This document shows, one piece after another, positions 1 to 8,138 of a stretch of DNA of 15,742 bases; positions within the stretch are counted from its first letter, which is position 1; every line of letters begins with the position of its first letter. The stretch is taken from the NCBI RefSeq assembly GCF_014287895.1, contig NZ_JACOPP010000044.1:1-15742 (forward strand). Direction: 5' to 3'. Source of the stretch: Lawsonibacter hominis. GTDB lineage: Bacteria; Bacillota; Clostridia; Oscillospirales; Oscillospiraceae. Below the pieces are notes generated by a model that made no database searches, had not been told where the DNA came from, and saw nothing but the letters and a program-made list of their open reading frames with translations. The position numbers and the translations under genes were made by a program.

Positions 1-64
1 CCCGTTTGGTTACATAGGCGGGATACTTTGCGACGATGTCGGGGTAATACTTAGTCAAATCCAT
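1..64 (-). CDS. Partial small protein, possible excisionase-like
   Basis: Reading the minus strand, an ATG at 64-62 opens a frame that stays open to the window edge and gives 21 residues, beginning MDLTKYYPDIVAKYPAYV. The preceding bases on that strand include GTGAG about eight bases from the ATG, a weak ribosome site. From memory, short proteins beginning like this occur next to tyrosine integrases in Clostridia mobile elements and are taken as excisionase or helix-turn-helix proteins. With so few residues no domain can be shown. If correct, an integrase gene would be expected further left on the same strand, which would fit the tRNA scar at the other end of the ssp operon. The frame could also be chance. 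Confidence 0.4.
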   Translation of the reverse strand, partial: MDLTKYYPDIVAKYPAYVTKR

Positions 65-142
65 GTGCAGCACTCACTTTCTTGTTCATCTGTCATTGGT
101 AGGTGAGGTACTTCACTGGTGTGTAAAATGTTGGATTTTGAA

Positions 143-158
143 GTGGGTTCAAATAAAA
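143..158 (+). repeat. 16-bp direct repeat, copy 1
   Basis: GTGGGTTCAAATAAAA is found here and identically at 302-317. The GGTTCAAAT core resembles the T-loop of a tRNA, and a related GTGGGTTCGAAT occurs at 451-462. No flanking tRNA stems are visible, so these are not tRNA genes; they may be recombinase-related or remnants of duplication. Confidence 0.6.
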
Positions 159-301
159 TCAAGTTGTCTAATCAAAACGGTGATTTGCGTTTTCGTGAAA
201 TGGTATGGGTGTGAATACCCCCAATCTGGCGTGCAGTTCTATCCTTGTTCTATCCTCCGGTCATAATTCGGGGCAAAAACGGGAAGAACTCGGAAAACCC
301 G

Positions 302-317
302 GTGGGTTCAAATAAAA
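302..317 (+). repeat. 16-bp direct repeat, copy 2
   Basis: This is an exact second copy of GTGGGTTCAAATAAAA, 159 bases downstream of the first. The bases on both sides differ between copies, so the unit is short and does not belong to a longer duplication. Confidence 0.6.
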
Positions 318-370
318 GAGAAAAACGGAAGCCAAAATCCGCAGTATACCGCAGCTTTTGGGCTTCCGTT
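311..370 (-). terminator. Minus-strand intrinsic terminator-like hairpin
   Basis: The arms are AACGGAAGCCAAAA (324-337) and TTTTGGGCTTCCGTT (356-370), complementary apart from one bulged base. Read on the minus strand the stem is followed by a T-rich tail (TTTTTCTCTTTT), as in an intrinsic terminator. Read on the plus strand there is no T-run. The gene it once ended would lie to the right on the minus strand, where no convincing gene remains. Confidence 0.55.
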
Positions 371-698
371 GTGTACTTCCATCTTCGCTTAATTTCCACC
401 AAAAGTCATAAGCGGGAAATGACTCGAAAACGGGTTTTGACAAGCGGCATGTGGGTTCGAATGACTGTGACTGTTACACCCGAGCCGGATGATATTGGAG
501 AGTATATCAGCAACAAGAACTCGATGAAATTCCATCTTCCCACACGCAAGAACCTAACCGCAGAAAAAATTGCGTTTATATTAACTCCCATCAAGAAGCC
601 ATCGATAGAGAACTTGAGCCATGTGGTAACTGCAATCCCTAAGTTTGAACGTGGGGACTTATAATTGGCCTTATTTATTATGACGGTCCTACATACTA

Positions 699-743
699 AC
701 TTGTCAAAGCTTGCGCAATAGCATATTGCGGTTTACTTGTCAA
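699..743. promoter_or_regulatory. Operator-like palindrome between direct repeats
   Basis: The perfect palindrome CGCAATA-GCA-TATTGCG occupies 714-730. It is flanked by two identical nonamers ACTTGTCAA at 699-707 and 735-743, 36 bases apart, or about three and a half helical turns. The second nonamer contains the candidate -35 element TTGTCA. This geometry suits a dimeric regulator acting on the ssp operon, but no regulator gene is visible in the window. Confidence 0.45.
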
Positions 744-765
744 CATGATAATATATACTTTATAT
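732..765 (+). promoter_or_regulatory. Candidate ssp operon promoter
   Basis: Two overlapping sigma-A-like arrangements fit. One is TTGTCA (737-742) with TTATAT (760-765) and a 17-base spacer. The other is TTTACT (732-737) with TATACT (754-759) and a 16-base spacer. The stretch 743-780 is strongly AT-rich. Either would give a leader of roughly 75 to 85 bases before the ATG at 848. This is a prediction from consensus only. Confidence 0.4.
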
Positions 766-782
766 AGTTATTTTAATTTTCA

Positions 783-814
783 AGGAGAAACCCCTGCTGT
801 ATAGGGGGACTCCT
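783..814 (+). promoter_or_regulatory. Leader hairpin ahead of sspD
   Basis: AGGAG (783-787) can pair with CTCCT (810-814) and CCCCT (791-795) with AGGGG (803-807), leaving a seven-base loop and a small internal loop. The AGGAG strand is a good ribosome-site sequence but has no suitable start codon just after it, so it is either structural or belongs to a lost leader peptide. There is no T-run, so it is not an ordinary terminator. Confidence 0.4.
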
Positions 815-847
815 GTTATTTCCTTTATACAATTGTGCGAGGCTAAA

Positions 848-2560
848 ATGATAAAATATACATGTAAAAACTGCAATATCACAACTGAATTATCTGAATG
901 TCCGCACTGTGGAGAGAGAACAGAAATCGCCAATTCCACGGTATATTGGTGCGAGTGTTGCAATGTCCCTATTTTTGATGAACATTGCCCTATTTGTGGA
1001 TCTAAAGGAAAGCGGATCGGATCAGATATTCGCCCCGTGTTTCCTCAGGAAAGGCTTCTGCTGGAGATCCTACTTGGCTGTCCGCTTAAATATAAGAACT
1101 CTTCTGTCTGGAATACAGCAGGAAATTATTATTACGCAGATGGTGAGAAGATTTCCTTTACAGCCAGTCAGACGAAAGATGTTGATGCAGATTATGTCAG
1201 AGAGCAACTGAAGCTGTACGAAACGCAGAACCAAAACACCGCATTCGAGGCGGTCATTGAGAAGTTCTTGCTTGCTAACAGGAAACGTTACGAGGACATC
1301 ACCGATGAGGCGACTCGATTCATCCGCAAAATGGCCGAGAGCTATGACACTACAGAGATGTATGTCTCGTTTAGCGGTGGTAAAGACAGCACTGTCGTTT
1401 CCAGCCTTGTTATGCGAGCCCTCTGTACCGAGGAAATCCTGCATATTTATGGCGATACCACGCTGGAATTCCCTGAAACCGAAGCGTATGTCGCACGATT
1501 CCGGAAGGCTTATCCTAAAACCCCTGTCTTGACTTCTCGGAACAAGGACAAGAATTTTGAAGAACTGTGCAAACAGCTTGGTCCTCCAAGCCGTGTGATG
1601 CGCTGGTGTTGCACTATCTTCAAGACTGGTGCCATCCAGAGAAAAATCACATCTCTGTTCCGTGGAAAGAAGCGGATCCTCACGTTCTTTGGCATCCGCA
1701 GAAGCGAATCGACCTCTCGAAGTAAATATGACAGAGAGTCCGATAGCCCTAAAATTGCGATTCAAAAGACCGTCTCCCCAATCATTGATTGGCTGGATTT
1801 TGATATTTGGCTGTATCTTTTGACCACGGGTATTGATTTCAATACTGCGTATCGTCTTGGATACACGCGCGTTGGCTGTTGGTGCTGTCCAAATAACAGT
1901 GCCTGGTCTGGATTTATGTCCCGGGTATATATGCCGGAGCGGTATGAGCATTTTCGTAATCTCCTTATCGACTTTGCAAAGAAGATCGGAAAACCCGATC
2001 CGGAAGTCTATGTTGATGATGGAAATTGGAAGGCCCGTCAGGGTGGTAATGGCTTGGAGTATGCTCAAAGTTCTGTGATTACCTTTGAACCCTGTGCTTT
2101 GCAGGAAAACACCTTGAATTTTGAACTGCAAAAGCCGATCACAGAAGAACTCTACGAGTTGTTCAAACCTTTCGGCTATATCAATTATGATCTTGGCAAC
2201 GCCCGGCTTGGCGAAGTGTATGTCCTGGATAAGGATGGCTCCCTGCTTCTGAAACTTCAGGGTAAAATTGGAAGTAAGACATTGAAAGTCAGTATTCTCA
2301 ACAAAAAGGCTGGGCATTGTAAGAGTATCAAGGCTGTTGAGGATAAAGTGAAGTGTCAGATCACCAAGTACCAAATGTGTATGGGTTGCCTTGGCTGCGA
2401 AAGCGCTTGTGCCAAGGGTGCAATCAATATACAGACTGACCATACCGGACTTCTCTCATATAAGATCGCCGATCATAAGTGTGTGCGTTGCGGTTTCTGT
2501 ATCGGACACTATGATGGTGGATGTTATATGCGGAAAGTCATGACGATAAAACGAAGTTAA
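848..2560 (+). CDS. sspD: SspD/DndC-type ATP pyrophosphatase with zinc ribbons and ferredoxin tail
   Basis: This 570-residue PAPS-reductase-family enzyme is predicted to activate DNA with ATP and transfer sulfur to the backbone in phosphorothioate modification. Two zinc-ribbon units open the protein (C6-C9-C18-C21 and C35-C38-C47-C50). The PP-loop SGGKDS lies at 176-181. Cys254-Cys255 and C344-x-C346-C347 are candidates for an Fe-S site, as DndC carries one. The C-terminus holds a ferredoxin-like region: CxxCxxCxxxC at 511-521 and a second set at C545, C548, C551 and C559. It is therefore much more cysteine-rich than a plain CysH and resembles archaeal PAPS-reductase fusions. The ATG at 848 is chosen, with GAGG at 839-842; a TTG at 833 would add five residues. 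sspB starts 12 bases after the stop. The family is sure; the SspD role rests on its neighbours. Confidence 0.88.
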   Translation: MIKYTCKNCNITTELSECPHCGERTEIANSTVYWCECCNVPIFDEHCPICGSKGKRIGSDIRPVFPQERLLLEILLGCPLKYKNSSVWNTAGNYYYADGEKISFTASQTKDVDADYVREQLKLYETQNQNTAFEAVIEKFLLANRKRYEDITDEATRFIRKMAESYDTTEMYVSFSGGKDSTVVSSLVMRALCTEEILHIYGDTTLEFPETEAYVARFRKAYPKTPVLTSRNKDKNFEELCKQLGPPSRVMRWCCTIFKTGAIQRKITSLFRGKKRILTFFGIRRSESTSRSKYDRESDSPKIAIQKTVSPIIDWLDFDIWLYLLTTGIDFNTAYRLGYTRVGCWCCPNNSAWSGFMSRVYMPERYEHFRNLLIDFAKKIGKPDPEVYVDDGNWKARQGGNGLEYAQSSVITFEPCALQENTLNFELQKPITEELYELFKPFGYINYDLGNARLGEVYVLDKDGSLLLKLQGKIGSKTLKVSILNKKAGHCKSIKAVEDKVKCQITKYQMCMGCLGCESACAKGAINIQTDHTGLLSYKIADHKCVRCGFCIGHYDGGCYMRKVMTIKRS

Positions 2561-2572
2561 AGGAAGACCAGC

Positions 2573-3448
2573 ATGGACAAGAAAGATTACAGGCTTAAAG
2601 GCCATGAGTCATTTACTCTTCGTGAAGGATGGCTCACAAAAGGCTTGAACGCTGTACATGAGAATCCCACAGTATTTTCCGAAAACAGCGGCGCAGATGC
2701 ACTTGGAGTCGGTACGAACATGGCAAAGTCCATCCGTTACTGGCTGCGTACTGCTGAGCTCACTGAGGAACACCAGCGTGAAGGTGTCACTCTGACGGAG
2801 TATGGTGATCTCATTTTCCGGAAGGATCCGTATTTTGAGGACATCTTTTCTCTCTGGGTGATCCACGCAAATATTTCCAGAAACTTCAAACTCGCAACTT
2901 CCTGGAATATCTTCTTCAACAATATTGATGTGACCTCTTTCAAGAGGGAAGAACTTATCAGTATGATGACGGAAAACATCATCAATATTACCGGTGACAC
3001 AACTCCTCCAGAGCGTTCCATTACGGATGACTGCGCTGCAATTCTGCAAATGTACACCGAAAATGGAGATGCTGCCTCTGATCCGGAAGAGAAGAGAACC
3101 AGTCCTTTCTCTGCGCTGGGCTTCTTGAACAAAGTGGATTCCAATACCTTTGAGAAGCAGCATCCTGCCATGGACTCTATTGACCCTTCCCTGATCCTGT
3201 ATGTAATCGCCGATAAGCTCCGCGAAGAAGAGGTCCTGTCCATTGATGACATTGTTTCCGGCGATAACATGCCGGGCAAGGTCTTTAACCTTAACCGAGT
3301 ATCCATCAACGAATATCTTGACCAGCTCCAGAACAAGGGTTATATCCGTGTAAATCGCACGGCTGGTCTGGATGTCGTTTACCCTGCGCACATGCCTACG
3401 ACTTACGCAATCCTTGAAGAACACTATGAAAGAAGCCATAACGCATGA
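2573..3448 (+). CDS. sspB: SspB, DUF4007 family DNA-nicking protein
   Basis: The 291-residue product has the DUF4007 signature: GHESFTLREGWLTKGL at 10-25 and ALGVGTNMAKSIRYWL at 43-58. Family members in Ssp systems are reported to be nickases that open one strand so that sulfur can be placed in single-stranded fashion. The later part, from about residue 200, looks like a helical, winged-helix type tail ending near YIRVNRTAGLDVVYP. The start has a clear AAGGAAG ribosome site (2560-2566) six bases before the ATG. Its stop overlaps the next start as ATGA, which implies translational coupling with the ATPase. No active-site residues can be named from sequence alone. The family call is strong, and the nickase role comes from the family. 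Confidence 0.9.
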   Translation: MDKKDYRLKGHESFTLREGWLTKGLNAVHENPTVFSENSGADALGVGTNMAKSIRYWLRTAELTEEHQREGVTLTEYGDLIFRKDPYFEDIFSLWVIHANISRNFKLATSWNIFFNNIDVTSFKREELISMMTENIINITGDTTPPERSITDDCAAILQMYTENGDAASDPEEKRTSPFSALGFLNKVDSNTFEKQHPAMDSIDPSLILYVIADKLREEEVLSIDDIVSGDNMPGKVFNLNRVSINEYLDQLQNKGYIRVNRTAGLDVVYPAHMPTTYAILEEHYERSHNA

Positions 3449-6400
3449 AATTACTCGAGCTCATCAAAATTGATAATCGCTTTGAGAAATCTGTGAACCT
3501 TACTCTGGATCTGTATGTCCAAGATAAGATTGACGGATATATTCCCACGCGATCTTCTGTCAATGTCCTTGATTCATATATTAACGAGGTTCGCAGCTTC
3601 AGCGGCAATCGAGCTACGGTTTTGATTGGCCCCTACGGCAAGGGGAAAAGCCATCTGCTGCTGGTTTTGCTGTCGATTCTGTCTCAGACCTGCCAGATGT
3701 CTGCAATCAACAAGCTGGTTCAGCGTATCTCTGCAGTGAACCCCGATGCGGCTGCCCATATCAACGATGTTATGGAGAATCAGGGACATTTCTTGCCCGT
3801 TCTTATCAACGCCGGCGGTAATAGCTCTCTGAATCAAGCATTCATGCGCGGCTTGACCTCTGCGCTGACTCGTGATGGCTTGGATGATGTAATTCCTGAT
3901 AATTACTATACCGAATCAGTCAAGATGCTCCAGAACTGGCAGCAGAATTTCCTGGATACATATAAAGCGTTCCAGAAGAAGCTTGGCAAAGAAAAGATCG
4001 ACTCTTTTATCAAGAAACTGGAGTCTTACGATGAAAAGGCGCTGGAATTTTTTCGTGCTGTTTATCCCGAGCTGACTTCCGGTGGTGTATTTAATCCGCT
4101 GATCGACAACGAGGTTATTTCCGTCTATCAGTCCGTAAACCGGATTCTGCGTGAAAAGTACGGTTATGCAGGCATCTATATTATTTTTGATGAATTCAGC
4201 AAGTATATCGAGGGTCATACCGTCGAAGGCTTTGCTGATGATATGAAGGTCCTGCAGGATATGTGCGAGCTGTGTAACGCTTCTAAAGATGAGCAGCTAC
4301 ATCTCACTTGCGTCGCACATAAGAGCATTAAGACCTATGGTTCTGCTCTGCCCGCAGAGATTCTGAACTCTTTCAAGGGCGTGGAAGGACGCCTGAAAGA
4401 GGTATATTTTGTCGTTTCCTCTCAGAACAACTACGAGTTGATTTCTGATGCCATTTCAAAGACCCCAGCATTCGATAATTGGGCTAAGGGCAACCAGCTC
4501 TACGCGGATCTCATTGAAAAAACCTATGCGCTGAAAGCGTTTAGCTCGTTGTTCACCCCTGAAGATTACAATGAGATTGTGGGCAAGGGGTGTTTCCCCT
4601 TGACTCCTGTCGCTGCAATGTTGCTACTGAATCTGAGCGAAAAGATCGCCCAGAATGAGCGTACGATCTTCACCTATATCGCAAGTAAGGACTCTAACGG
4701 CCTTGCCCGTCACATTGAGAAGAGCACAAATGATAAATTTGTTGGTGTTGACAGCGTTTATAACTACTTTGTCCCCCTGTTCAAAGAGGAGGTTCAGATA
4801 GGCATCCACCATGAGTGGCTGAAGGCTGACTATGCGCTTTCTCAGATTGAAACCGCTGTTGAAGCCGCTGTCATCAAGAGTATTGCGGTTATTCGAATGA
4901 TCAATAACGCCGATGAAATCACGGCATCTGAAAAGTTTATTACACTTGCAACAGGCCTAAATAAATCCGATGTTCAGGCTGCTCTGGAGCGCCTGAGCGA
5001 CAAAAAGCTGATCGAATTCAAAACCCGTACCGGCGCCTATGAATTCAAGAACAATGTCGGCGTGGATGTTGAACAGGCCATCGCTGACTGCGTTAAAAAG
5101 CGCTTTTCCAAGGCGGATCCCTGCAGCGTCCTGGCTGATGTTGTAAAAGAGAAGTACATTCTCCCTAAGAAGCACAACCAGACCTTCTGCATGACCCGCT
5201 ACTTCAACTTCGCATATATGACCTATGCGCAGTACATGAATTTGAAGGATCTGTCCTATCTGACCTGGCCGAATCGTCCCGATGGCGTTATCGTGATGAT
5301 GATGCCCTCTGAGGAGATTGATCGTGCCGCAGTTGAGGCGCATACCAAAGAAATTGCTAATCCTTGCTTGATCACCTGCCTGCCGAACACCTCGGCTACT
5401 TGCGACGAAACAGCTAAGTATTATCTGGCCGTCAGCAGCCTCCATGATAATAGCGCCTTCATTGAGGACAATCTGGTAATCAAAAAGGAACTTGAAAAGC
5501 TCGCAGAGGAGACCGTTATGGCTCTGAACGAGTGGGTAAAGGATACCTATTATCCCCTCCAAAACATCTATGGTATGGATGGGCCGATCACTATTGGCCC
5601 CAAGGGTTTGAATCGCCTTGTCAGTGATATTTGCGATACAGCCTATCATTTTACTCCCAGAATCAACCACGAACTGATCAACCGCCACGAAGTAACCGCT
5701 CAGGTCGCAAAGGCAAGAAATACGATCCTCGACGAGTTGCTGAACGGAAAAGATATCTCCAAGTATGATGACGGTACAAGTGCAGAATCCACTATTTTCC
5801 GCGCAGTCATGGTTCATACCAAAAATGATGAAAATATGCGACAGGTGCGGACGGAATTGGAGCAGTTCTTTGCTGGCTGCGTAAATCACAAAGAGTCCTT
5901 TGATGTCCTTGTGACCAGACTGACCCGTGCCCCCTATGGCATGAGACGGGGCGTTTTGCCGTTCTATATTCTTGACAGTCTGCTACGGCTCGAGAATATG
6001 CCTATTATCTATCTCAACAAAAAGGAAGTCGTTCTAGATCTGGAAACGATCAATAACATCGTCAAGCATCCCAAGGACTATTCTCTCTACGTTGAGCTGG
6101 AAACTGCGCAAAAAGCCGAATACATCCATGCCCTGGAGACACTCTTTTCTGATTACAGCGAATACTGCAGAGAAGTAGATAAGAAGAACCGACTGGCTAA
6201 GATCTCCTGCATGATGCAGTCCTGGTATCGTTCTTTGCCTCAAACTTCTAAGACTTTTGGGGATCCAGACCATGATGGCCAGGATATCAAGAGTATTATC
6301 GCTTTCCGCAAACTCTTTACAGATATCTATCTTAACCCGCGTGATATTATTTTTGAACGTCTGCCTAAGATCTTTAAGTCCGCAACTACTACAGACACGG

Positions 6401-6972
6401 TTGCTGCGGTGCAGATGGCAAAAAATGAAATTGATTTCCATATCCGTTTTGTCCGGAACACCGCTATCAAAATCATCCGTAATACCTTTGGTTTTGCTGA
6501 AGAAGCTGATCTCCAGCAGAGTTTGCTCACCTGGTATGATAACTTGCCCGAGGTTGCGAAAAATAGCATTTTCTCTGCAAGAGCCAGCAGCCTGATCGAA
6601 TATGTTCAAGCAGTTGATACCGGTGACGCAGATGATATTGCCAGTAAAATCGTTAGAAAGACTACTGGTATGTTCATCGAAGACTGGAAACCTGGTTTCG
6701 AAAGCAAATTTGAAGATGAACTCAAGGAAGCGGTCGATGAAGTCCTTTCCAAGAAGGAGGATGCAGTAGGCACTTCTCAGAAGATCCTGCTCATGTCTGA
6801 TGACGGCACCCCGGTGGAGAAGTTCTATGACTTCAATGCTGAAAACCTTTCTGCCACTGCAACTTTCTTCAAGAATGCTCTTGAGGATATGATGGAAGAG
6901 TACGACGGTGTTCTTGAAAACAACGAAAAGATCGGCGTACTGATGGATGTCATCAAAAAACTGATGACCTAA
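3445..6972 (+). CDS. sspC: SspC-like large P-loop ATPase
   Basis: This 1175-residue protein is the largest in the window. The Walker A motif GPYGKGKS lies at 62-69, and a Walker B-like GIYIIFDEF at 243-251 ends in Asp249-Glu250. A region around 476-545 reads like a winged helix (LNKSDVQAALERLSDKKLIEF followed by a short beta wing). The remaining C-terminal 600 residues are helical and charged with no motif I recognise. In SspABCD systems SspC is the ATPase needed for modification, and position between sspB and sspA supports that role. The overall plan, an early P-loop followed by a long helical body, also recalls BREX BrxC/PglY ATPases, so the exact orthology is less sure than the ATPase call. 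Translation is probably coupled to sspB through the ATGA overlap. Confidence 0.82.
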   Translation: MKLLELIKIDNRFEKSVNLTLDLYVQDKIDGYIPTRSSVNVLDSYINEVRSFSGNRATVLIGPYGKGKSHLLLVLLSILSQTCQMSAINKLVQRISAVNPDAAAHINDVMENQGHFLPVLINAGGNSSLNQAFMRGLTSALTRDGLDDVIPDNYYTESVKMLQNWQQNFLDTYKAFQKKLGKEKIDSFIKKLESYDEKALEFFRAVYPELTSGGVFNPLIDNEVISVYQSVNRILREKYGYAGIYIIFDEFSKYIEGHTVEGFADDMKVLQDMCELCNASKDEQLHLTCVAHKSIKTYGSALPAEILNSFKGVEGRLKEVYFVVSSQNNYELISDAISKTPAFDNWAKGNQLYADLIEKTYALKAFSSLFTPEDYNEIVGKGCFPLTPVAAMLLLNLSEKIAQNERTIFTYIASKDSNGLARHIEKSTNDKFVGVDSVYNYFVPLFKEEVQIGIHHEWLKADYALSQIETAVEAAVIKSIAVIRMINNADEITASEKFITLATGLNKSDVQAALERLSDKKLIEFKTRTGAYEFKNNVGVDVEQAIADCVKKRFSKADPCSVLADVVKEKYILPKKHNQTFCMTRYFNFAYMTYAQYMNLKDLSYLTWPNRPDGVIVMMMPSEEIDRAAVEAHTKEIANPCLITCLPNTSATCDETAKYYLAVSSLHDNSAFIEDNLVIKKELEKLAEETVMALNEWVKDTYYPLQNIYGMDGPITIGPKGLNRLVSDICDTAYHFTPRINHELINRHEVTAQVAKARNTILDELLNGKDISKYDDGTSAESTIFRAVMVHTKNDENMRQVRTELEQFFAGCVNHKESFDVLVTRLTRAPYGMRRGVLPFYILDSLLRLENMPIIYLNKKEVVLDLETINNIVKHPKDYSLYVELETAQKAEYIHALETLFSDYSEYCREVDKKNRLAKISCMMQSWYRSLPQTSKTFGDPDHDGQDIKSIIAFRKLFTDIYLNPRDIIFERLPKIFKSATTTDTVAAVQMAKNEIDFHIRFVRNTAIKIIRNTFGFAEEADLQQSLLTWYDNLPEVAKNSIFSARASSLIEYVQAVDTGDADDIASKIVRKTTGMFIEDWKPGFESKFEDELKEAVDEVLSKKEDAVGTSQKILLMSDDGTPVEKFYDFNAENLSATATFFKNALEDMMEEYDGVLENNEKIGVLMDVIKKLMT

Positions 6973-6983
6973 GGAGCCCTAAC

Positions 6984-8117
6984 ATGATTTATTTGGACAA
7001 TGCAGCAACCACTTTTCCGAAGCCGGAAAGGGTTTACAACGCACTTGAAGCGGCAAATAGGAAATTGTCCTTTAACGCCGGCCGCGGCTCATACAAGGCT
7101 GCTCGAGACGCTTCTGCAGTCATCGATGATACAAAGAACCAACTTCTTTCTCTTTTGCATGCGACTGGGTATGCGGATGTGGTTTTCACCCCGTCCGTGA
7201 CCCATGCGCTGAATCAGGTTCTCAATGGACTTGATTTGACCAGAGATTCCGTTATCTATGTTTCTCCCTACGAGCACAACGCAGTTGCCCGTACAGTCCA
7301 CCAGTTGTCGGTAAATTCCGGGGCAAGTGTTGAGATGCTTCCTCTGACCGATGATCTGCAGATCGACCTGGAGAAAGCAAAGTACCAGTTCAGTATCAAC
7401 ACACCTTCTGTCGTAATTCTGAATGCGCTCAGCAATGTCACTGGGTACATTCTGCCTGTGACAGAGCTATTTTTGATGGCGAAAGAGTGCGGAGCAACTA
7501 CCGTTCTCGATGCAGCTCAGGCGACCGGATTGATTGATCTGGATATGCCAACTCTGAATGCCGATATTCTCTGTTTTGCCGGACATAAGACTCTGATGGG
7601 GCCTTTCGGTATCGGAGGTTTTCTGATCAAGCACGGCATTACACTGAAAAAAGTGCTTACCGGTGGAACCGGAAGTGCATCCTTGACTCTGGACATGCCC
7701 GAAGAGGCACCCGGGCGCTATGAAGCGTCCAGCACAAATGTTGTGGCGATAGCAGGCCTGAATGCTTCCTTGAAAGGTCTGGACATTGACGATCACAGAG
7801 AAACCGTTCGCGAATTGACCGAATATTTGCTTGAGGCGTTGAACAATATTCCGTCAGTTAACCTTATGGGCGCATTTGATACTGACAAAACCCTTGGAAT
7901 CGTTTCTTTTGTGGTAGAAGGGTATGAGTCTGACGAAATTGGCACCATTCTGGATGATGAATACGACATCGCCGTCCGAACCGGATACCACTGTGCTCCA
8001 TATATCCATGATTACCTTGGCGACAAGCCGTATCATGGCACTATCAGAATTGGAATCGGACAGTTCAACACGAAAGAAGACATTGATGCGCTGATAAGTG
8101 CGATCGAGAGTCTCTAA
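6984..8117 (+). CDS. sspA: SspA, cysteine desulfurase (class V aminotransferase)
   Basis: The 377-residue enzyme starts MIYLDNAATTFPKPE, typical of the cysteine-desulfurase-like class V aminotransferases related to Enterococcus EF2568. The pyridoxal phosphate lysine is Lys202 in AGHK. The persulfide-forming cysteine is Cys337 in RTGYHCAP, with the short active-site loop seen in SufS-type (group II) enzymes. It would remove sulfur from L-cysteine and pass it to SspD. An AAGGAG site (6971-6976) sits seven bases before the ATG and 11 bases separate it from sspC. No IscU or SufU scaffold gene lies nearby, so a dedicated role in DNA sulfur modification is more likely than general Fe-S assembly. 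In some Ssp loci sspA is separate or divergently placed; here it is inside the operon. Confidence 0.9.
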   Translation: MIYLDNAATTFPKPERVYNALEAANRKLSFNAGRGSYKAARDASAVIDDTKNQLLSLLHATGYADVVFTPSVTHALNQVLNGLDLTRDSVIYVSPYEHNAVARTVHQLSVNSGASVEMLPLTDDLQIDLEKAKYQFSINTPSVVILNALSNVTGYILPVTELFLMAKECGATTVLDAAQATGLIDLDMPTLNADILCFAGHKTLMGPFGIGGFLIKHGITLKKVLTGGTGSASLTLDMPEEAPGRYEASSTNVVAIAGLNASLKGLDIDDHRETVRELTEYLLEALNNIPSVNLMGAFDTDKTLGIVSFVVEGYESDEIGTILDDEYDIAVRTGYHCAPYIHDYLGDKPYHGTIRIGIGQFNTKEDIDALISAIESL

Positions 8118-8138
8118 ATGCACGCAAGGGTGTGAATT

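Larger units (their letters stand above)
65..847. other. Gene-poor left flank of the ssp operon
   Basis: No convincing gene is seen. Frames such as 245-664 on the plus strand lack a ribosome site and run through a terminator hairpin, so decayed coding sequence is possible but unproven. The stretch holds two copies of a 16-bp direct repeat (143-158 and 302-317), a minus-strand terminator-like hairpin (324-370), a palindrome and direct repeats upstream of the operon (699-743), likely promoter elements (732-765) and a leader hairpin (783-814). The mixture looks like the junction between recombination functions on the left and defence cargo on the right. Confidence 0.6.

Noticed and set aside
245..664. 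Plus-strand 139-codon frame in the left flank
   Set aside because: It has no ribosome site, runs through a strong hairpin and a repeat, and has no recognisable domain. A decayed gene cannot be excluded for 460-660.
1070..2443. Long minus-strand frame of 457 codons opposite sspD
   Set aside because: It is antisense to a gene with clear motifs, has no recognisable domain or operon context, and is explained by codon bias of the sense gene.
2609..3439. Long minus-strand frame opposite sspB
   Set aside because: It lies wholly under the DUF4007 gene and has no recognisable domain.
4957..5889. 310-codon minus-strand frame within the ATPase gene
   Set aside because: It mirrors the sense codon pattern, with no motif.
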